DNA of 64,000 nt from Bibersteinia trehalosi (GCF_004346205.1 NZ_SMAM01000001.1:124001-188000), one strand, 5' to 3'. Positions 28,386 through 38,278 are shown, numbered from the stretch's first letter. Translations and numbers: made by a program. The notes: a model not told the origin generated them from the letters alone.

Positions 28386-29252
28386 ATGTCGGCTAGAGGA
28401 AGAATTCTAGATACTATCGGTTCATTACAAAATAGTTTAACTAAAACAGAAAAAAAAATTGCACAGTCGATACTGTCTCATCCTGAATTATTGAGTCAGT
28501 GCTCGTTATCTGAAGTTGCTCGCCAGCTAGATGTAGGTGAAGCAACTTTTATCCGTTTTTGTCGTACTTTAGGTTTTAAGGGATATACCGATTTCAAATT
28601 AGATTTAGCGATTGAATTGGCAACCCAAGAAAAAAATAGTAATGCATTACTTGATACCGATATTTCTGAGCAGGATACACCGAAAGAAATTGCAATAAAG
28701 CTACAGACGGTTTTGAGCAATGTTATGAGTGAAACGGTTAATTTATTAGATTATGCGGCGTTAGAGCAAGTAGTAAATGAAATTCGTGTGGCTAAACGGA
28801 TCTTTTTATTTGGTGTAGGTTCCTCTGGCTTGATGGCAGAGGATGCCAAGCACAAGCTAATGCGAATTGGTTTACAAATAGACGCAGCAACCAATAACCA
28901 CTTTATGTATATGCAAGCTTCTCTCTTAAGAGAAGGGGATGTGGTGATTGGTATCAGTCATTCAGGCTATTCAGAAGAAACAATTAAAGCCATGCGAATT
29001 GCGCGTGAAAATCAAGCTAAAACTATTGCGATTACGCATAACCTGCGTTCGCCCATTACAGAAGTCGCAGATTATGTATTAATTAACGGTAATCGACAAG
29101 GACAGATGCAAGGAGGATCGATTGGCACAAAAATTGCTCAATTATTTGTGGTTGAGTTAATTTATGCCTTGTTAGTTAAAGCGGAACCGGAACAGGCTGT
29201 GCGCCATAAACAGAAAACGCTAGATGTGATTATGGAACATCGAGCGAAATAG
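28386..29252 (+). CDS. RpiR-family transcriptional regulator, probable sialic-acid regulator (NanR/SiaR type)
   Basis: 288 residues. The N-terminal helix-turn-helix (SEVARQLDVGEATFIRFCRTLGFKGY) is the HTH_6 fold, and residues 125-260 form a SIS sugar-phosphate domain (RIFLFGVGSSGLMAEDAKHKL, VVIGISHSGYSEETIKAM). Haemophilus SiaR has the same architecture. Its position between nanQ and nanA supports control of sialic-acid catabolism, probably with an amino-sugar phosphate as effector. Ribosome site ggaggg overlaps the end of nanQ. Confidence 0.85.
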   Translation: MSARGRILDTIGSLQNSLTKTEKKIAQSILSHPELLSQCSLSEVARQLDVGEATFIRFCRTLGFKGYTDFKLDLAIELATQEKNSNALLDTDISEQDTPKEIAIKLQTVLSNVMSETVNLLDYAALEQVVNEIRVAKRIFLFGVGSSGLMAEDAKHKLMRIGLQIDAATNNHFMYMQASLLREGDVVIGISHSGYSEETIKAMRIARENQAKTIAITHNLRSPITEVADYVLINGNRQGQMQGGSIGTKIAQLFVVELIYALLVKAEPEQAVRHKQKTLDVIMEHRAK

Positions 29253-29329
29253 TGTCACAAGCGGTAATTTTTGGCAAAACTTTTGCAAAGTAATGTCAGT
29301 TTATCGCTTCTCTATAAAAGGGAATAAAA

Positions 29330-30211
29330 ATGAAAAATTTAAAAGGTATCTTCAGTGCTTTATTGGTTTCTTTTAATGAAGATGGTTCAATAAATGAGCA
29401 AGGGTTGCGTCAAATTATTCGTTACAATATTGATAAAATGAAAGTCGATGGTTTGTATGTTGGTGGCTCTACTGGCGAAAATTTTATGCTCTCGACTGAA
29501 GAGAAAAAGGCGATTTTCCGTATTGCCAAAGATGAAGCGAAAGATCAAATCGCCCTTATTGCTCAAGTAGGTAGTGTCAATTTAAAAGAAGCGGTTGAAT
29601 TAGGTAAATATGCCACAGAATTGGGCTATGATAGTTTGTCGGCGGTGACACCCTTCTATTACAAATTTAGCTTTCCGGAAATTAAAAACTTCTATGAGAC
29701 AATCATTCGTGAAACTGGCAATAAAATGATTGTTTACTCTATTCCATTTTTAACAGGTGTAAATATTGGCGTGAGTCAATTTGCGGAATTATTTGAAAAT
29801 CCGAATATTATTGGCGTGAAATTTACGGCAGGCGATTTCTATTTATTAGAAAGATTACGTAAAGCTTTCCCAACGCATTTAATTTATGCAGGCTTTGACG
29901 AAATGATGTTACCTGCTGCAGTATTAGGCGTTGATGGTGCAATTGGTTCGACTTTTAATGTGAATGGTATTCGTGCGAGACAGATTTTTGAGCTAGCGCA
30001 GCAGGGTAAAATTAAAGAAGCTCTGGCTATTCAAAATGTTACCAATGATTTAATTGAAGGCATTCTTGGTAATGGTTTATACCAAACTATCAAAGGATTA
30101 TTAGAAGAGGAAGGTATTCAGGCTGGTTATTGTCGAGAGCCGATGACAAAAGCATTAAGCGAGACGCAAAAAGCTGTAGTGAAAGAGTTAAAAGCGAAAT
30201 ACCTTTCATAA
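29330..30211 (+). CDS. nanA: N-acetylneuraminate lyase
   Basis: Aldolase that splits sialic acid into N-acetylmannosamine and pyruvate. 293 residues, DapA superfamily TIM barrel. Schiff-base Lys164 (GVKFTAGDFY) and Tyr136 (MIVYSIPF) match E. coli Lys165 and Tyr137. The pyruvate-binding GGSTGENF is at about residues 46-53. No kinase, epimerase or SiaPQM transporter lies in this window, so the rest of the pathway must be elsewhere. An uptake core (acaagcggtaattttt, about 29258) lies in the gap before it. Confidence 0.95.
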   Translation: MKNLKGIFSALLVSFNEDGSINEQGLRQIIRYNIDKMKVDGLYVGGSTGENFMLSTEEKKAIFRIAKDEAKDQIALIAQVGSVNLKEAVELGKYATELGYDSLSAVTPFYYKFSFPEIKNFYETIIRETGNKMIVYSIPFLTGVNIGVSQFAELFENPNIIGVKFTAGDFYLLERLRKAFPTHLIYAGFDEMMLPAAVLGVDGAIGSTFNVNGIRARQIFELAQQGKIKEALAIQNVTNDLIEGILGNGLYQTIKGLLEEEGIQAGYCREPMTKALSETQKAVVKELKAKYLS

Positions 30212-30340
30212 GGTAGAAAATTACTGAATTGCTTGGCGATTTCCTCCTTTATTTTGCTGAAAAATAAAGCGGCTGTAGGTAAATATCAAAAATCTACTTG
30301 CAACTCAAAAATGAAATCGTTAGTATGCTTACTATTAGAG

Positions 30341-30370
30341 CAAATTCCGCATCAATGCGGAATTTTATTT
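30341..30370 (+). terminator. Terminator upstream of secG
   Basis: Stem aaattccgc / gcggaattt with loop atcaat, followed by tatttt. It probably ends nanA transcription. Confidence 0.7.
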
Positions 30371-30399
30371 TGGACAGAATATAGAATTAAGAGAGAATA

Positions 30400-30723
30400 A
30401 TGTTAATTAATTTACTTACTGGAATTTATCTCTTTGTTGCCATCATTCTTGTATGGTTTGTATTAATGCAGCAAGGCAAAGGCGCAGATGCTGGAGCATC
30501 TTTTGGTGCTGGCGCAGCAGGCACAGTGTTTGGTTCAGCAGGTTCTGCGAATTTCTTATCAAGAACGACTGCTATCTTGGCTGTCATTTTCTTTGCTATT
30601 AGCCTAGTGATTGGTAACTTAACTTCGAATAATGAAGCGCCGACTAGCCAATTTGAAGACCTAAGTGGTGTAGAGCAGAAGCAAGAAGTTCTTCCTAACG
30701 AGAATAGCGATATTCCACAATAA
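30400..30723 (+). CDS. secG: Protein-export membrane protein SecG
   Basis: Small subunit of the SecYEG translocon, 107 residues. Two membrane helices ([20 protein letters not shown] and [19 protein letters not shown]) flank the family's glycine-rich loop [25 protein letters not shown]. The tRNA-Leu gene follows directly, an order also seen in E. coli. Confidence 0.95.
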   Translation: MLINLLTGIYLFVAIILVWFVLMQQGKGADAGASFGAGAAGTVFGSAGSANFLSRTTAILAVIFFAISLVIGNLTSNNEAPTSQFEDLSGVEQKQEVLPNENSDIPQ

Positions 30724-30737
30724 GTTAATATTTTTGC

Positions 30738-30822
30738 GCTCTGGTGGTGGAATTGGTAGACACGCTGTCTTCAGGTGGCAGTGTCTTCGGATGTGCGAGT
30801 TCGAGTCTCGCCCAGAGCACCA
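30738..30822 (+). tRNA. tRNA-Leu (anticodon CAG)
   Basis: 85 bases with encoded CCA. Acceptor strands gctctgg and ccagagc pair fully. The anticodon arm ctgtc-ttCAGgt-ggcag gives CAG. A long variable arm (tgtcttcggatgtg region) marks it as class II, and the T-loop gagttcgagtctc is canonical. Confidence 0.97.
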
Positions 30823-30831
30823 AATAAGCAG

Positions 30832-30857
30832 AACCCGACATTATGTCGGGTTTTTGT
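30832..30857 (+). terminator. Terminator after tRNA-Leu
   Basis: Stem aacccgaca / tgtcgggtt with a 3-base loop and a T-run (tttttg). Confidence 0.9.
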
Positions 30858-30873
30858 TACAAGTTTGTAAAAA

Positions 30874-31884
30874 ATGAAAGAAAATCAACCGCTTGCTGAG
30901 CCTCAAAAAGCGGATTGGCTTGCCGATCTTGCTCTCGCTTTTAATGATCCCGTCTCATTACTTCATTATTTAGAATTGCCTGTTGCTGAATTTGAACAAG
31001 CTATTCAAGCTCGTAAACTATTTGCTTTACGCGTGCCACGCCCTTTTGCGGCAAAAATGCAAAAAGGCAATCGCAATGATCCGCTTTTTTTACAGGCGAT
31101 GTCACAGGAAAATGAATTTTTAGCCGTTGAAGGTTTTTGCAAAGATCCTCTTGAAGAACAGCATTCTCCTGCGCCTAATATTTTGCATAAATATAATAAT
31201 CGATTGCTATTTATGCTGAAAAATAGTTGCGCAATTAACTGCCGTTACTGTTTCCGACGCCATTTTCCTTACCATGAAGTGAAAAGTGGTAAGGTGAGCT
31301 GGCAACAGAGCTTGGCCTATATTTCTGCGCATACTGAAGTGGACGAAGTGATCTTATCGGGGGGAGATCCATTAATGGCGAAAGACCATGAAATGGATTG
31401 GCTTTTAACGGAGTTAGAGCAAATTCCGCATATTCGAACTTTGCGTATTCATAGCCGTTTACCAGTCGTGATTCCAAATCGAATTACTGAGCAATTGTGT
31501 GAGCGTCTCCAACGTAGCCATTTAAAAATTGTACTTGTTAATCACATTAACCATGCAAATGAAATAGATGCTTTTTTCGCAGAAAAAATGCAGAAGCTGA
31601 AACAATCAGGTGTGATTTTACTGAATCAGTCGGTGTTATTAAAAGGGGTTAATGATAGCGCTCAAAGCTTAAAGCTGTTAAGTGATAGGCTATTTGATTG
31701 CGGAATTTTACCCTATTATTTGCATTTACTTGATAAAGTAGAAGGGGCTGCACATTTTTATCTAGATGATAAAACCGCGCAGGAGATTTACACCGAATTA
31801 CAGCGAATTAGTTCAGGATACCTAGTCCCTAAATTGGTGCGAGAAATCGCACATGAGCCAAATAAGACATTGTTGGGACGTTAA
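30874..31884 (+). CDS. epmB: EF-P beta-lysylation protein EpmB (lysine 2,3-aminomutase-like)
   Basis: Radical-SAM enzyme that makes (R)-beta-lysine for the modification of elongation factor P. 336 residues. The cluster motif is C119-x3-C123-x2-C126 (CAINCRYCFRRHFPY). PLP-binding and family segments follow (VILSGGDPLMAKD, RIHSRLPVVIPNRIT, YYLHLLDKVEGAAHF). E. coli EpmB has 342 residues. The start overlaps an uptake-like core (accgcttgc at about 30885). Confidence 0.94.
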   Translation: MKENQPLAEPQKADWLADLALAFNDPVSLLHYLELPVAEFEQAIQARKLFALRVPRPFAAKMQKGNRNDPLFLQAMSQENEFLAVEGFCKDPLEEQHSPAPNILHKYNNRLLFMLKNSCAINCRYCFRRHFPYHEVKSGKVSWQQSLAYISAHTEVDEVILSGGDPLMAKDHEMDWLLTELEQIPHIRTLRIHSRLPVVIPNRITEQLCERLQRSHLKIVLVNHINHANEIDAFFAEKMQKLKQSGVILLNQSVLLKGVNDSAQSLKLLSDRLFDCGILPYYLHLLDKVEGAAHFYLDDKTAQEIYTELQRISSGYLVPKLVREIAHEPNKTLLGR

Positions 31885-31886
31885 AA

Positions 31887-31912
31887 AATACCCCTGATTT
31901 AAATCAGGGGTG
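31887..31912 (-). terminator. Terminator of ycaO (and possibly epmB)
   Basis: Palindrome acccctgatttaaatcaggg around tttaaa. The T-run is on the minus strand (attttttaa), so it mainly ends the minus-strand gene. Confidence 0.75.
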
Positions 31913-31920
31913 GTGAATAT

Positions 31921-33684
31921 TTAACGCTGGATTGGAGTCACCTTCGCTTTTTGCACTTTACGATAAGCATTAAGCAATTTTTGGTGGGCAGGCATATTAT
32001 TTAGACTTTCATCCGAACCTTGTAAACCGTGGAATGGATTTCCGCCTTGTACAGCATTCCAAGCAAATTCCACGGCTTCTTTGCCATACATTTTCTCAAA
32101 TACTGCGCGATATTGTGCTGGTTCTCTGGTGTCGTCAAGGAATAACTCGATACTGTTGATTAAACAACGGTAGTAGTTATTTCGTTCAGGTGTAAAGACA
32201 CTTGCGTTCATATTGGCGGTCCATGTTGCCCAATCAAGAGCCTCTTCTAAATTACCAGAAGCAAGATGCAACATAGATTTTAATTCACCAATACGTAGTG
32301 TTTGCAGCGCAGAACCTTTTTCTGCCACAATACCAAGAAATTCGCGTACACGCGTCATATCATCAATGCTCTGTTCATCTAATTCGTCAAGCAGCTCTTG
32401 GTAAGTTTCTTTGTCATGATGGAAATAAGGTAAATCAAGCAAAATTTCACGCCAACCCATTCCCATATTATTATTAGCGTAAATTAAGTCATCTGATGGG
32501 TAGATATTTGACATGCCAGGTGCAAGAATACGGCAAGCATATACGCCGAGATGTTCGTAATCCATAATATAGATCTCTTGCTCTAGCTCATTGAAAATTG
32601 CCATTAATTTGGCAAATTCTTGCTCTGTTGTGCCAGAGAAATCCCAGTGAACGAAAGGATAATCAGCATCTTTTTTGAATAAATCCCATGAAATTAGACC
32701 GCTTGAATCAATGAAGTGAGTTTCAATATTTGCGTGATCGGCCACTTCATCATTGTTAAATGATGGTGGTGCGAAGACATCTAAATCTTTTAGACCTCGA
32801 CCTTGCAATAATTCAGTCACTGTGCGCTCAAATGCGACTTGGAAATTTGGATGAGCACCAAATGAAGCAAAACAAGTACCATTACTTGGATTTAGCAAGA
32901 TTACGCAGATAACAGGATATTTACCGCCAAGAGATGCATCATAACAAAGAATAGGGAATCCTTCTTTTTCTAGCGTCTCAATTGCCTCTTTAATGCTAGG
33001 GTAACCATCAATCACGGCTTGTGGGATTTCAGGAAGGCTGATTGCTTCGGTAACAATGCGATGTTTAATCGCTCGTTCAAAGATTTCGGACAAAGCTTGT
33101 ACTCGAGCTTCATTTTTAGTGTTCCCAGCCGACATTCCATTTGATACAAATAGATTTGCGATGATACTTTGTGGGATATATACCGTTTCACCATCTGACT
33201 GACGAGTGTAAGGTAACGCTACTATGCCGCGGTCAGGATTACCAGATTGGAGATCAATCAGCAACTCTGGGGTTAAATCGCCATACGGGTCAAAATAAGA
33301 GAGCAGATATGAATCTAATATGCCTTCAGGTAAATTTTCATCGTCTTTAATTTCGAACCATTTTTCATTCGGATAGTGAACAAAATCACTGTCTGCCATC
33401 TCTTTGCCAAGGTAGAAATCAGCCCAGAAATAGTTGGTAGAAAGACGCTCAAAATACTCACCTAGTGCTGAAGCTAATGCCGCTTTCTTGGTTGCACCTT
33501 TCCCATTAGTAAAGCATTGAGGGCAATCCTTATCACGGATATGCACTGACCAAACATGAGGTACAGGGTTTAGCCAAGAGGCTTCTTCAATCTCAAAGCC
33601 GAGTTGTTTAAGTTTAGTTTGAAATTTTTCGATGCTCACTTCAAGGGCTGCATCCTTGCCCGTAATAAAGGTTTGTTCGAACAT
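31921..33684 (-). CDS. ycaO: YcaO: ribosomal S12 methylthiotransferase accessory factor
   Basis: 587 residues (E. coli 586). YcaO is the founding member of the ATP-dependent cyclodehydratase superfamily; E. coli YcaO supports RimO-dependent beta-methylthiolation of S12. Visible family features include the N-terminal GKGATKKAALASALGEYFERL, the ATP-site region AGNTKNEARVQALSEIFERA and a helical C-terminal TPR-like part. No precursor-peptide or dehydrogenase genes flank it, so it is the housekeeping form and not a natural-product cyclase. An FNR box upstream may serve both it and nrdD. Confidence 0.93.
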   Translation of the reverse strand: MFEQTFITGKDAALEVSIEKFQTKLKQLGFEIEEASWLNPVPHVWSVHIRDKDCPQCFTNGKGATKKAALASALGEYFERLSTNYFWADFYLGKEMADSDFVHYPNEKWFEIKDDENLPEGILDSYLLSYFDPYGDLTPELLIDLQSGNPDRGIVALPYTRQSDGETVYIPQSIIANLFVSNGMSAGNTKNEARVQALSEIFERAIKHRIVTEAISLPEIPQAVIDGYPSIKEAIETLEKEGFPILCYDASLGGKYPVICVILLNPSNGTCFASFGAHPNFQVAFERTVTELLQGRGLKDLDVFAPPSFNNDEVADHANIETHFIDSSGLISWDLFKKDADYPFVHWDFSGTTEQEFAKLMAIFNELEQEIYIMDYEHLGVYACRILAPGMSNIYPSDDLIYANNNMGMGWREILLDLPYFHHDKETYQELLDELDEQSIDDMTRVREFLGIVAEKGSALQTLRIGELKSMLHLASGNLEEALDWATWTANMNASVFTPERNNYYRCLINSIELFLDDTREPAQYRAVFEKMYGKEAVEFAWNAVQGGNPFHGLQGSDESLNNMPAHQKLLNAYRKVQKAKVTPIQR

Positions 33685-33787
33685 GGTTGTTCTCCGTGAA
33701 TAAAAACGGCGTGCAGACTATCAAATTATTGCAGGAAATCAAAGCCTGCCGATGAGAAAATTAAGCGGAAATTTTTTGCATTTAGAT

Positions 33788-33801
33788 TTGATCTAAATCA
33801 T
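33788..33801. promoter_or_regulatory. FNR box between ycaO and nrdD
   Basis: TTGAT-CTAA-ATCAT matches the FNR consensus TTGAT-N4-ATCAA at 9 of 10 positions. It lies 176 bases before nrdD and 104 bases before ycaO (divergent). The region 33685-33976 is otherwise AT-rich regulatory sequence without a gene. Confidence 0.65.
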
Positions 33802-33976
33802 AAAAATAAGCCGATTATTTTTGAGAATTGCTTATTGACAAAAAAATTCTACTGCAAAAGCAATTAATTGCTAACTTTTTAACGTATTTTTAATCGATTT
33901 TCAACAATTGATCTTAAGGCAGAACCCGATATAGTAACTAATACGTTTAACTCACCGATGATAAATAGGAAGGTAA

Positions 33977-36103
33977 ATGAGTACATTTTTTGTAATCAAA
34001 CGAGATGGGGCGCGAGCAACGTTTGAAATTCAACGTATTGTTAATGCAATAAAAAGAGCTGCGCAGTCCGTGGATATTCAAGATGAGCGTTATTATCATC
34101 AAGTTGGGCAGCAAGTGTGTAACGACATTTTTAGCCAGTATGAGCACGAAGTAGATATTAGTCAAATTCAGCGTATTGTTGAAGACCGCCTAATGGCAAG
34201 CGCGTATCCGCAAGTTGCTCGTGCCTATATTGAGTATCGGCATGATCGTGATTTAGCACGTGAAAAACGTAGCCGTTTAACAAGAGAAATTGAAGGTTTA
34301 ATTGAACAGAGCAATGTAGAACTACTGAATGAGAATGCGAATAAAGACGCAAAGGTTATTCCAACACAGCGAGATCTATTAGCTGGCATTGTAGCAAAAC
34401 ATTATGCCAAAAATTATTTGCTGCCAGCGGATGTTGTAGCTGCACATGAAAGGGGAGAAATCCACTATCATGATTTAGACTACGCGCCATTTTTCCCAAT
34501 GTTTAATTGTATGCTAGTCGATCTCAACGGCATGCTAACTCAGGGGTTTAAAATGGGGAATGCGGAAATTGAACCGCCAAAATCCATTGGTACCGCCACC
34601 GCAGTAACAGCACAAATTATTGCACAGGTAGCAAGCCATATTTATGGAGGCACAACGATTAATCGAATTGATGAAATCCTCGCGCCTTATGTTCAGCTAA
34701 GCTATGAAAAACATTTAAAAACGGCAGAGCAATGGCACATTCCTAACCCGTTACAATATGCTCAGGCCTTGATTGAAAAAGAGTGTTTTGATGCCTTTCA
34801 ATCACTTGAATATGAAGTAAATACATTACATACCGCTAATGGGCAAACCCCATTTGTCACCTTTGGCTTTGGTTTAGGTACGAGCTGGCAAGAACGTCTT
34901 ATCCAGCAGTCTATTTTAAGAAATCGTATCCGAGGTTTGGGCAAAAACCATAAAACCCCTGTTTTCCCGAAATTAGTATTTACAATTAAAAAGGGCGTTA
35001 ATCAAGCGAAAGGTGACCCCAATTACGACATTAAGCAGCTGGCGTTAGAATGTGCTTCTAAACGGATGTACCCAGATATTTTGAATTACGATCAAGTAGT
35101 GAAGGTGACCGGTTCTTTTAAAGCACCAATGGGCTGTCGTAGCTTCTTAGGTGCGTATGAATATAACGGAGAGCTGCAGCATGACGGACGTAATAATTTA
35201 GGTGTGGTTAGTTTAAATCTACCGCGAATAGCTCTTGAAGCTAAAGGTTCTGAAAGTGAATTTTATCGTCTTTTAGATGAGCGTTTAGCAATAGCTAAAA
35301 AAGCGTTAATGACTCGCATTGCTCGATTAGAAAACACAAAAGCACGAGTTGCGCCGATTTTATATATGGAAGGCGCTTGTGGGGTTCGCTTAAAATCAGA
35401 TGATAATATTGCGGAAATCTTTAAAAATGGGCGAGCTTCTATCTCCTTAGGTTATATTGGTATTTATGAAACAGTGAATGCGCTTTATCAGCAAGGACAC
35501 ATTTATGATAGCGCAGAATTACGCCAAAAAGGTATTGATATTGTGATGTATCTCGCGCAGGCTGTGCAACAATGGAAAGCTGAAACAGGATATGCATTCA
35601 GCCTTTATTCTACGCCGAGCGAAAATTTATGTGATCGTTTTTGTCGCTTAGATACCAAAGCTTTTGGCGTAATTGATGGTGTTACGGATAAAGGCTATTA
35701 TACGAATAGTTATCATCTTGATGTAGAGAAAAAGGTAAATCCTTACGATAAAATTGATTTTGAAATGCCTTATCCACCGTTAGCTAGTGGGGGATTTATC
35801 TGTTACGGTGAATATCCGAATATTCAACATAATCTTAAAGCATTGGAAGATGTTTGGGACTATAGCTATGAACGAGTTCCTTATTATGGTACGAATACTC
35901 CGATTGACGAATGCTATGAATGCGGTTTTACCGGTGAATTTGAGTGTACCAGTAAGGGCTTTAGTTGCCCTAAATGTGGTAATCACGATAGTGAGAAAGT
36001 TTCGGTAACTCGCCGTGTTTGTGGTTATCTTGGTAGCCCAGATGCACGTCCATTTAATGCAGGTAAGCAAGAAGAAGTGAAGCGGCGAGTAAAACATTTA
36101 TAA
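33977..36103 (+). CDS. nrdD: Anaerobic ribonucleoside-triphosphate reductase
   Basis: Glycyl-radical enzyme that makes dNTPs without oxygen. 708 residues. An N-terminal ATP-cone occupies residues 3-95, followed by the barrel. The C terminus carries zinc cysteines (CYECGFTGEFEC, CPKCG) and the radical loop RVCGYLGSPDARPFNAGK with the radical on Gly683. Ribosome site aggaagg. It forms an operon with its activase nrdG, 12 bases downstream. A predicted FNR box lies upstream. Confidence 0.97.
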   Translation: MSTFFVIKRDGARATFEIQRIVNAIKRAAQSVDIQDERYYHQVGQQVCNDIFSQYEHEVDISQIQRIVEDRLMASAYPQVARAYIEYRHDRDLAREKRSRLTREIEGLIEQSNVELLNENANKDAKVIPTQRDLLAGIVAKHYAKNYLLPADVVAAHERGEIHYHDLDYAPFFPMFNCMLVDLNGMLTQGFKMGNAEIEPPKSIGTATAVTAQIIAQVASHIYGGTTINRIDEILAPYVQLSYEKHLKTAEQWHIPNPLQYAQALIEKECFDAFQSLEYEVNTLHTANGQTPFVTFGFGLGTSWQERLIQQSILRNRIRGLGKNHKTPVFPKLVFTIKKGVNQAKGDPNYDIKQLALECASKRMYPDILNYDQVVKVTGSFKAPMGCRSFLGAYEYNGELQHDGRNNLGVVSLNLPRIALEAKGSESEFYRLLDERLAIAKKALMTRIARLENTKARVAPILYMEGACGVRLKSDDNIAEIFKNGRASISLGYIGIYETVNALYQQGHIYDSAELRQKGIDIVMYLAQAVQQWKAETGYAFSLYSTPSENLCDRFCRLDTKAFGVIDGVTDKGYYTNSYHLDVEKKVNPYDKIDFEMPYPPLASGGFICYGEYPNIQHNLKALEDVWDYSYERVPYYGTNTPIDECYECGFTGEFECTSKGFSCPKCGNHDSEKVSVTRRVCGYLGSPDARPFNAGKQEEVKRRVKHL

Positions 36104-36115
36104 CCGTCTAGTAAT

Positions 36116-36595
36116 ATGAATTATCTTCAATACTATCCTGTCGATGTGGTAAATGGTGAAGGCACTCGCTGTACCTTGTTTGTTAGCGGCTGTACCCATT
36201 ATTGTAAAGGTTGTTACAATCAAAAAAGTTGGTCATTTGATGCTGGTGTTCCTTTTGATAAAGCAATGGAAGAACAAATTCTAGCAGATTTAAAAGATAC
36301 CCGCATAAAGCGGCAAGGGCTGAGTTTAAGTGGTGGAGATCCTCTTCACCCGCGTAATGTAGAAACTTTGCTGCCATTGGTACAGCGGATTAAGCGAGAG
36401 TGCCCAGATAAAGATATTTGGCTGTGGACAGGGTATACGCTTGCCGAGTTAAATAATGTGCAACGGGCAATGTTACCTTATATTGATGTGCTGATTGATG
36501 GCAAATTTATTCAAGCGCAAGCTGATCCCGCTTTACTTTGGCGAGGCTCAGCAAATCAAGTAATTTATCGTTTTTCAGCGGATGAGATTTCTTGA
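36116..36595 (+). CDS. nrdG: Anaerobic ribonucleotide reductase activating protein
   Basis: Radical-SAM activase that puts the glycyl radical on NrdD. 159 residues. Cluster motif Cys26-x3-Cys30-x2-Cys33 (GCTHYCKGCYNQ), glycine motif LSLSGGDPLHPRN and the C-terminal RGSANQVIY are present. Poor Shine-Dalgarno spacing (gtctagtaat) suggests coupling to nrdD translation. Confidence 0.96.
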   Translation: MNYLQYYPVDVVNGEGTRCTLFVSGCTHYCKGCYNQKSWSFDAGVPFDKAMEEQILADLKDTRIKRQGLSLSGGDPLHPRNVETLLPLVQRIKRECPDKDIWLWTGYTLAELNNVQRAMLPYIDVLIDGKFIQAQADPALLWRGSANQVIYRFSADEIS

Positions 36596-36689
36596 TTAAA
36601 TTCAGGTTTTGTAAAAATTTTACTAAAAACAAGCGCTTGTAGTGCTAAAATTAGAACATGTCCGACAAGTTTAAGTAAAGCGATAAAAA

Positions 36690-38165
36690 ATGGATTGTAC
36701 AGAGTTATTAGTGAATGTAACGCCAAGTGAAACACGCGTAGCATTATTAGAAAATGGTTTGTTAAAAGAATTACATATTGAGCGAGAAGCAAAAAGAGGG
36801 ATTGTAGGTAATATTTATAAAGGCCGTGTTACCCGAGTATTGCCAGGTATGCAGTCGGCATTTGTGGATATAGGGTTAGATAAAGCTGCCTTTTTACATG
36901 CCTCAGATATTGTTTCGCATACTGAATGTGTCGATGAAAATGAGAAAAAACAATTCATTGTAAAAAACATCAGTGAATTAGTACGGGAAGGGCAGGATAT
37001 AGTTGTACAAGTGGTTAAAGATCCATTAGGGACAAAAGGTGCGAGATTAACTACTGATATTACATTGCCTTCTCGTTATTTAGTTTTTATGCCAGAAAAT
37101 AGCCATGTTGGCGTTTCTCAGCGTATTGAAAGTGAAGATGAGCGAGTACGCTTAAAAAGCCTAGTTGAGCCATATTGTGATGAACTAGGTGGTTTTATTG
37201 TACGTACTGCAGCTGAGGACGTTAGTGAAGAGAGTTTACAACAGGATGCCAATTTTCTGAAACGACTATGGCGTAAGGTATTAGAACGCAAAGAGAAATA
37301 TCCCGCAAAATCTATGCTATACGGGGAATTAGCATTGGCACAGCGGATTTTGCGTGATTTTGTCGGCACAAGGATTAATGCTGTACAGATTGACTCGAAA
37401 AATACTTGTGAAAAAGTAAAAGAGTTTTTGGCGGAATTTATGCCCGAATTAACGGAAAGTGTTAATCACTATACGGGGGCTCAACCACTTTTTGATGCTT
37501 ATCGAATTGAAGAAGGGATTCAAAAGGCGCTTGATAAACGTGTTGATTTGAAATCAGGTGGATATTTGATCATTGAACAAACTGAAGCGATGACGACCAT
37601 TGATATCAATACAGGGGCGTTTGTTGGGCATCGAAATCTTGCTCATACCATTTTTAATACCAATATTGAAGCAACACAGGCAATTGCTCAGCAACTCCAA
37701 TTACGGAATTTAGGTGGTATTATCATTATTGATTTTATTGATATGCAAGAAGAAGAACATCGCCAAAGGGTATTAGAGTCTTTGCAGCAAGCACTAAAAG
37801 GTGATCGTGTAAAAACGAATGTGAATGGATTTACACAGTTAGGACTAGTTGAAATGACGCGTAAGCGTACGCGGGAAAGTTTAGAACGTGTTTTGTGCTG
37901 TGACTGTGAATCATGTAAAGGTAGAGGTACGATAAAAACAGTAGAAACAGTCTGTTATGAAATTTTGCGAGAAATTGTACGTGTACACCATTTATATAAA
38001 GCAGATCGTTACGTTGTGTATGCTTCGCATTTAGTCGCTGATTACTTGATTAATGAAGAATCCCATGCTCGGCTTGCAGAATTAGAGGTCTTCATTGGGC
38101 GCAAAGTAGAGATTAAAACGGAACCTTATTATCATCAGGATCAATTTGATGTTGTTGTAATGTAA
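36690..38165 (+). CDS. rng: Ribonuclease G
   Basis: Endoribonuclease of the RNase E/G family, for 16S rRNA 5'-end maturation and mRNA decay. 491 residues (E. coli 489). The S1 domain (GNIYKGRVTRVLPGMQSAFV), the DNase I-like catalytic site with two Asp (TTIDINTGAF and IIIDFIDMQ) and the zinc link (CCDCESCKGRG) are all present. The usual neighbour maf is not in front of it. Confidence 0.96.
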   Translation: MDCTELLVNVTPSETRVALLENGLLKELHIEREAKRGIVGNIYKGRVTRVLPGMQSAFVDIGLDKAAFLHASDIVSHTECVDENEKKQFIVKNISELVREGQDIVVQVVKDPLGTKGARLTTDITLPSRYLVFMPENSHVGVSQRIESEDERVRLKSLVEPYCDELGGFIVRTAAEDVSEESLQQDANFLKRLWRKVLERKEKYPAKSMLYGELALAQRILRDFVGTRINAVQIDSKNTCEKVKEFLAEFMPELTESVNHYTGAQPLFDAYRIEEGIQKALDKRVDLKSGGYLIIEQTEAMTTIDINTGAFVGHRNLAHTIFNTNIEATQAIAQQLQLRNLGGIIIIDFIDMQEEEHRQRVLESLQQALKGDRVKTNVNGFTQLGLVEMTRKRTRESLERVLCCDCESCKGRGTIKTVETVCYEILREIVRVHHLYKADRYVVYASHLVADYLINEESHARLAELEVFIGRKVEIKTEPYYHQDQFDVVVM

Positions 38166-38251
38166 GCGGTTGTTTTTTATCAAAAGTTTGCAAAATATAA
38201 ATGACAGAATAAAAAAACATCAAAATGATGATAAATTTCTTGCAAAATATA

Positions 38252-38278
38252 GGGGGGGGCTTAGAATGCCCCCCGTCT
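38252..38278 (+). terminator. GC-rich hairpin before potD
   Basis: ggggggc / gcccccc with loop ttagaat, then gtcttt. It ends rng transcription or lies in the potD leader. A second small hairpin gttgga/tccaac (about 38304-38319) follows. Confidence 0.6.

Noticed and set aside
31921-33684. YcaO as part of a thiazole/oxazole peptide (RiPP) cluster
   Set aside because: Neighbours are epmB and nrdDG; there is no precursor peptide or flavin dehydrogenase. Length and sequence match the housekeeping S12-related YcaO.
33900-33960. NrdR boxes upstream of nrdD
   Set aside because: One string (acccgatatagtaact) is loosely similar, but I found no second box at the usual 31-32 base spacing.
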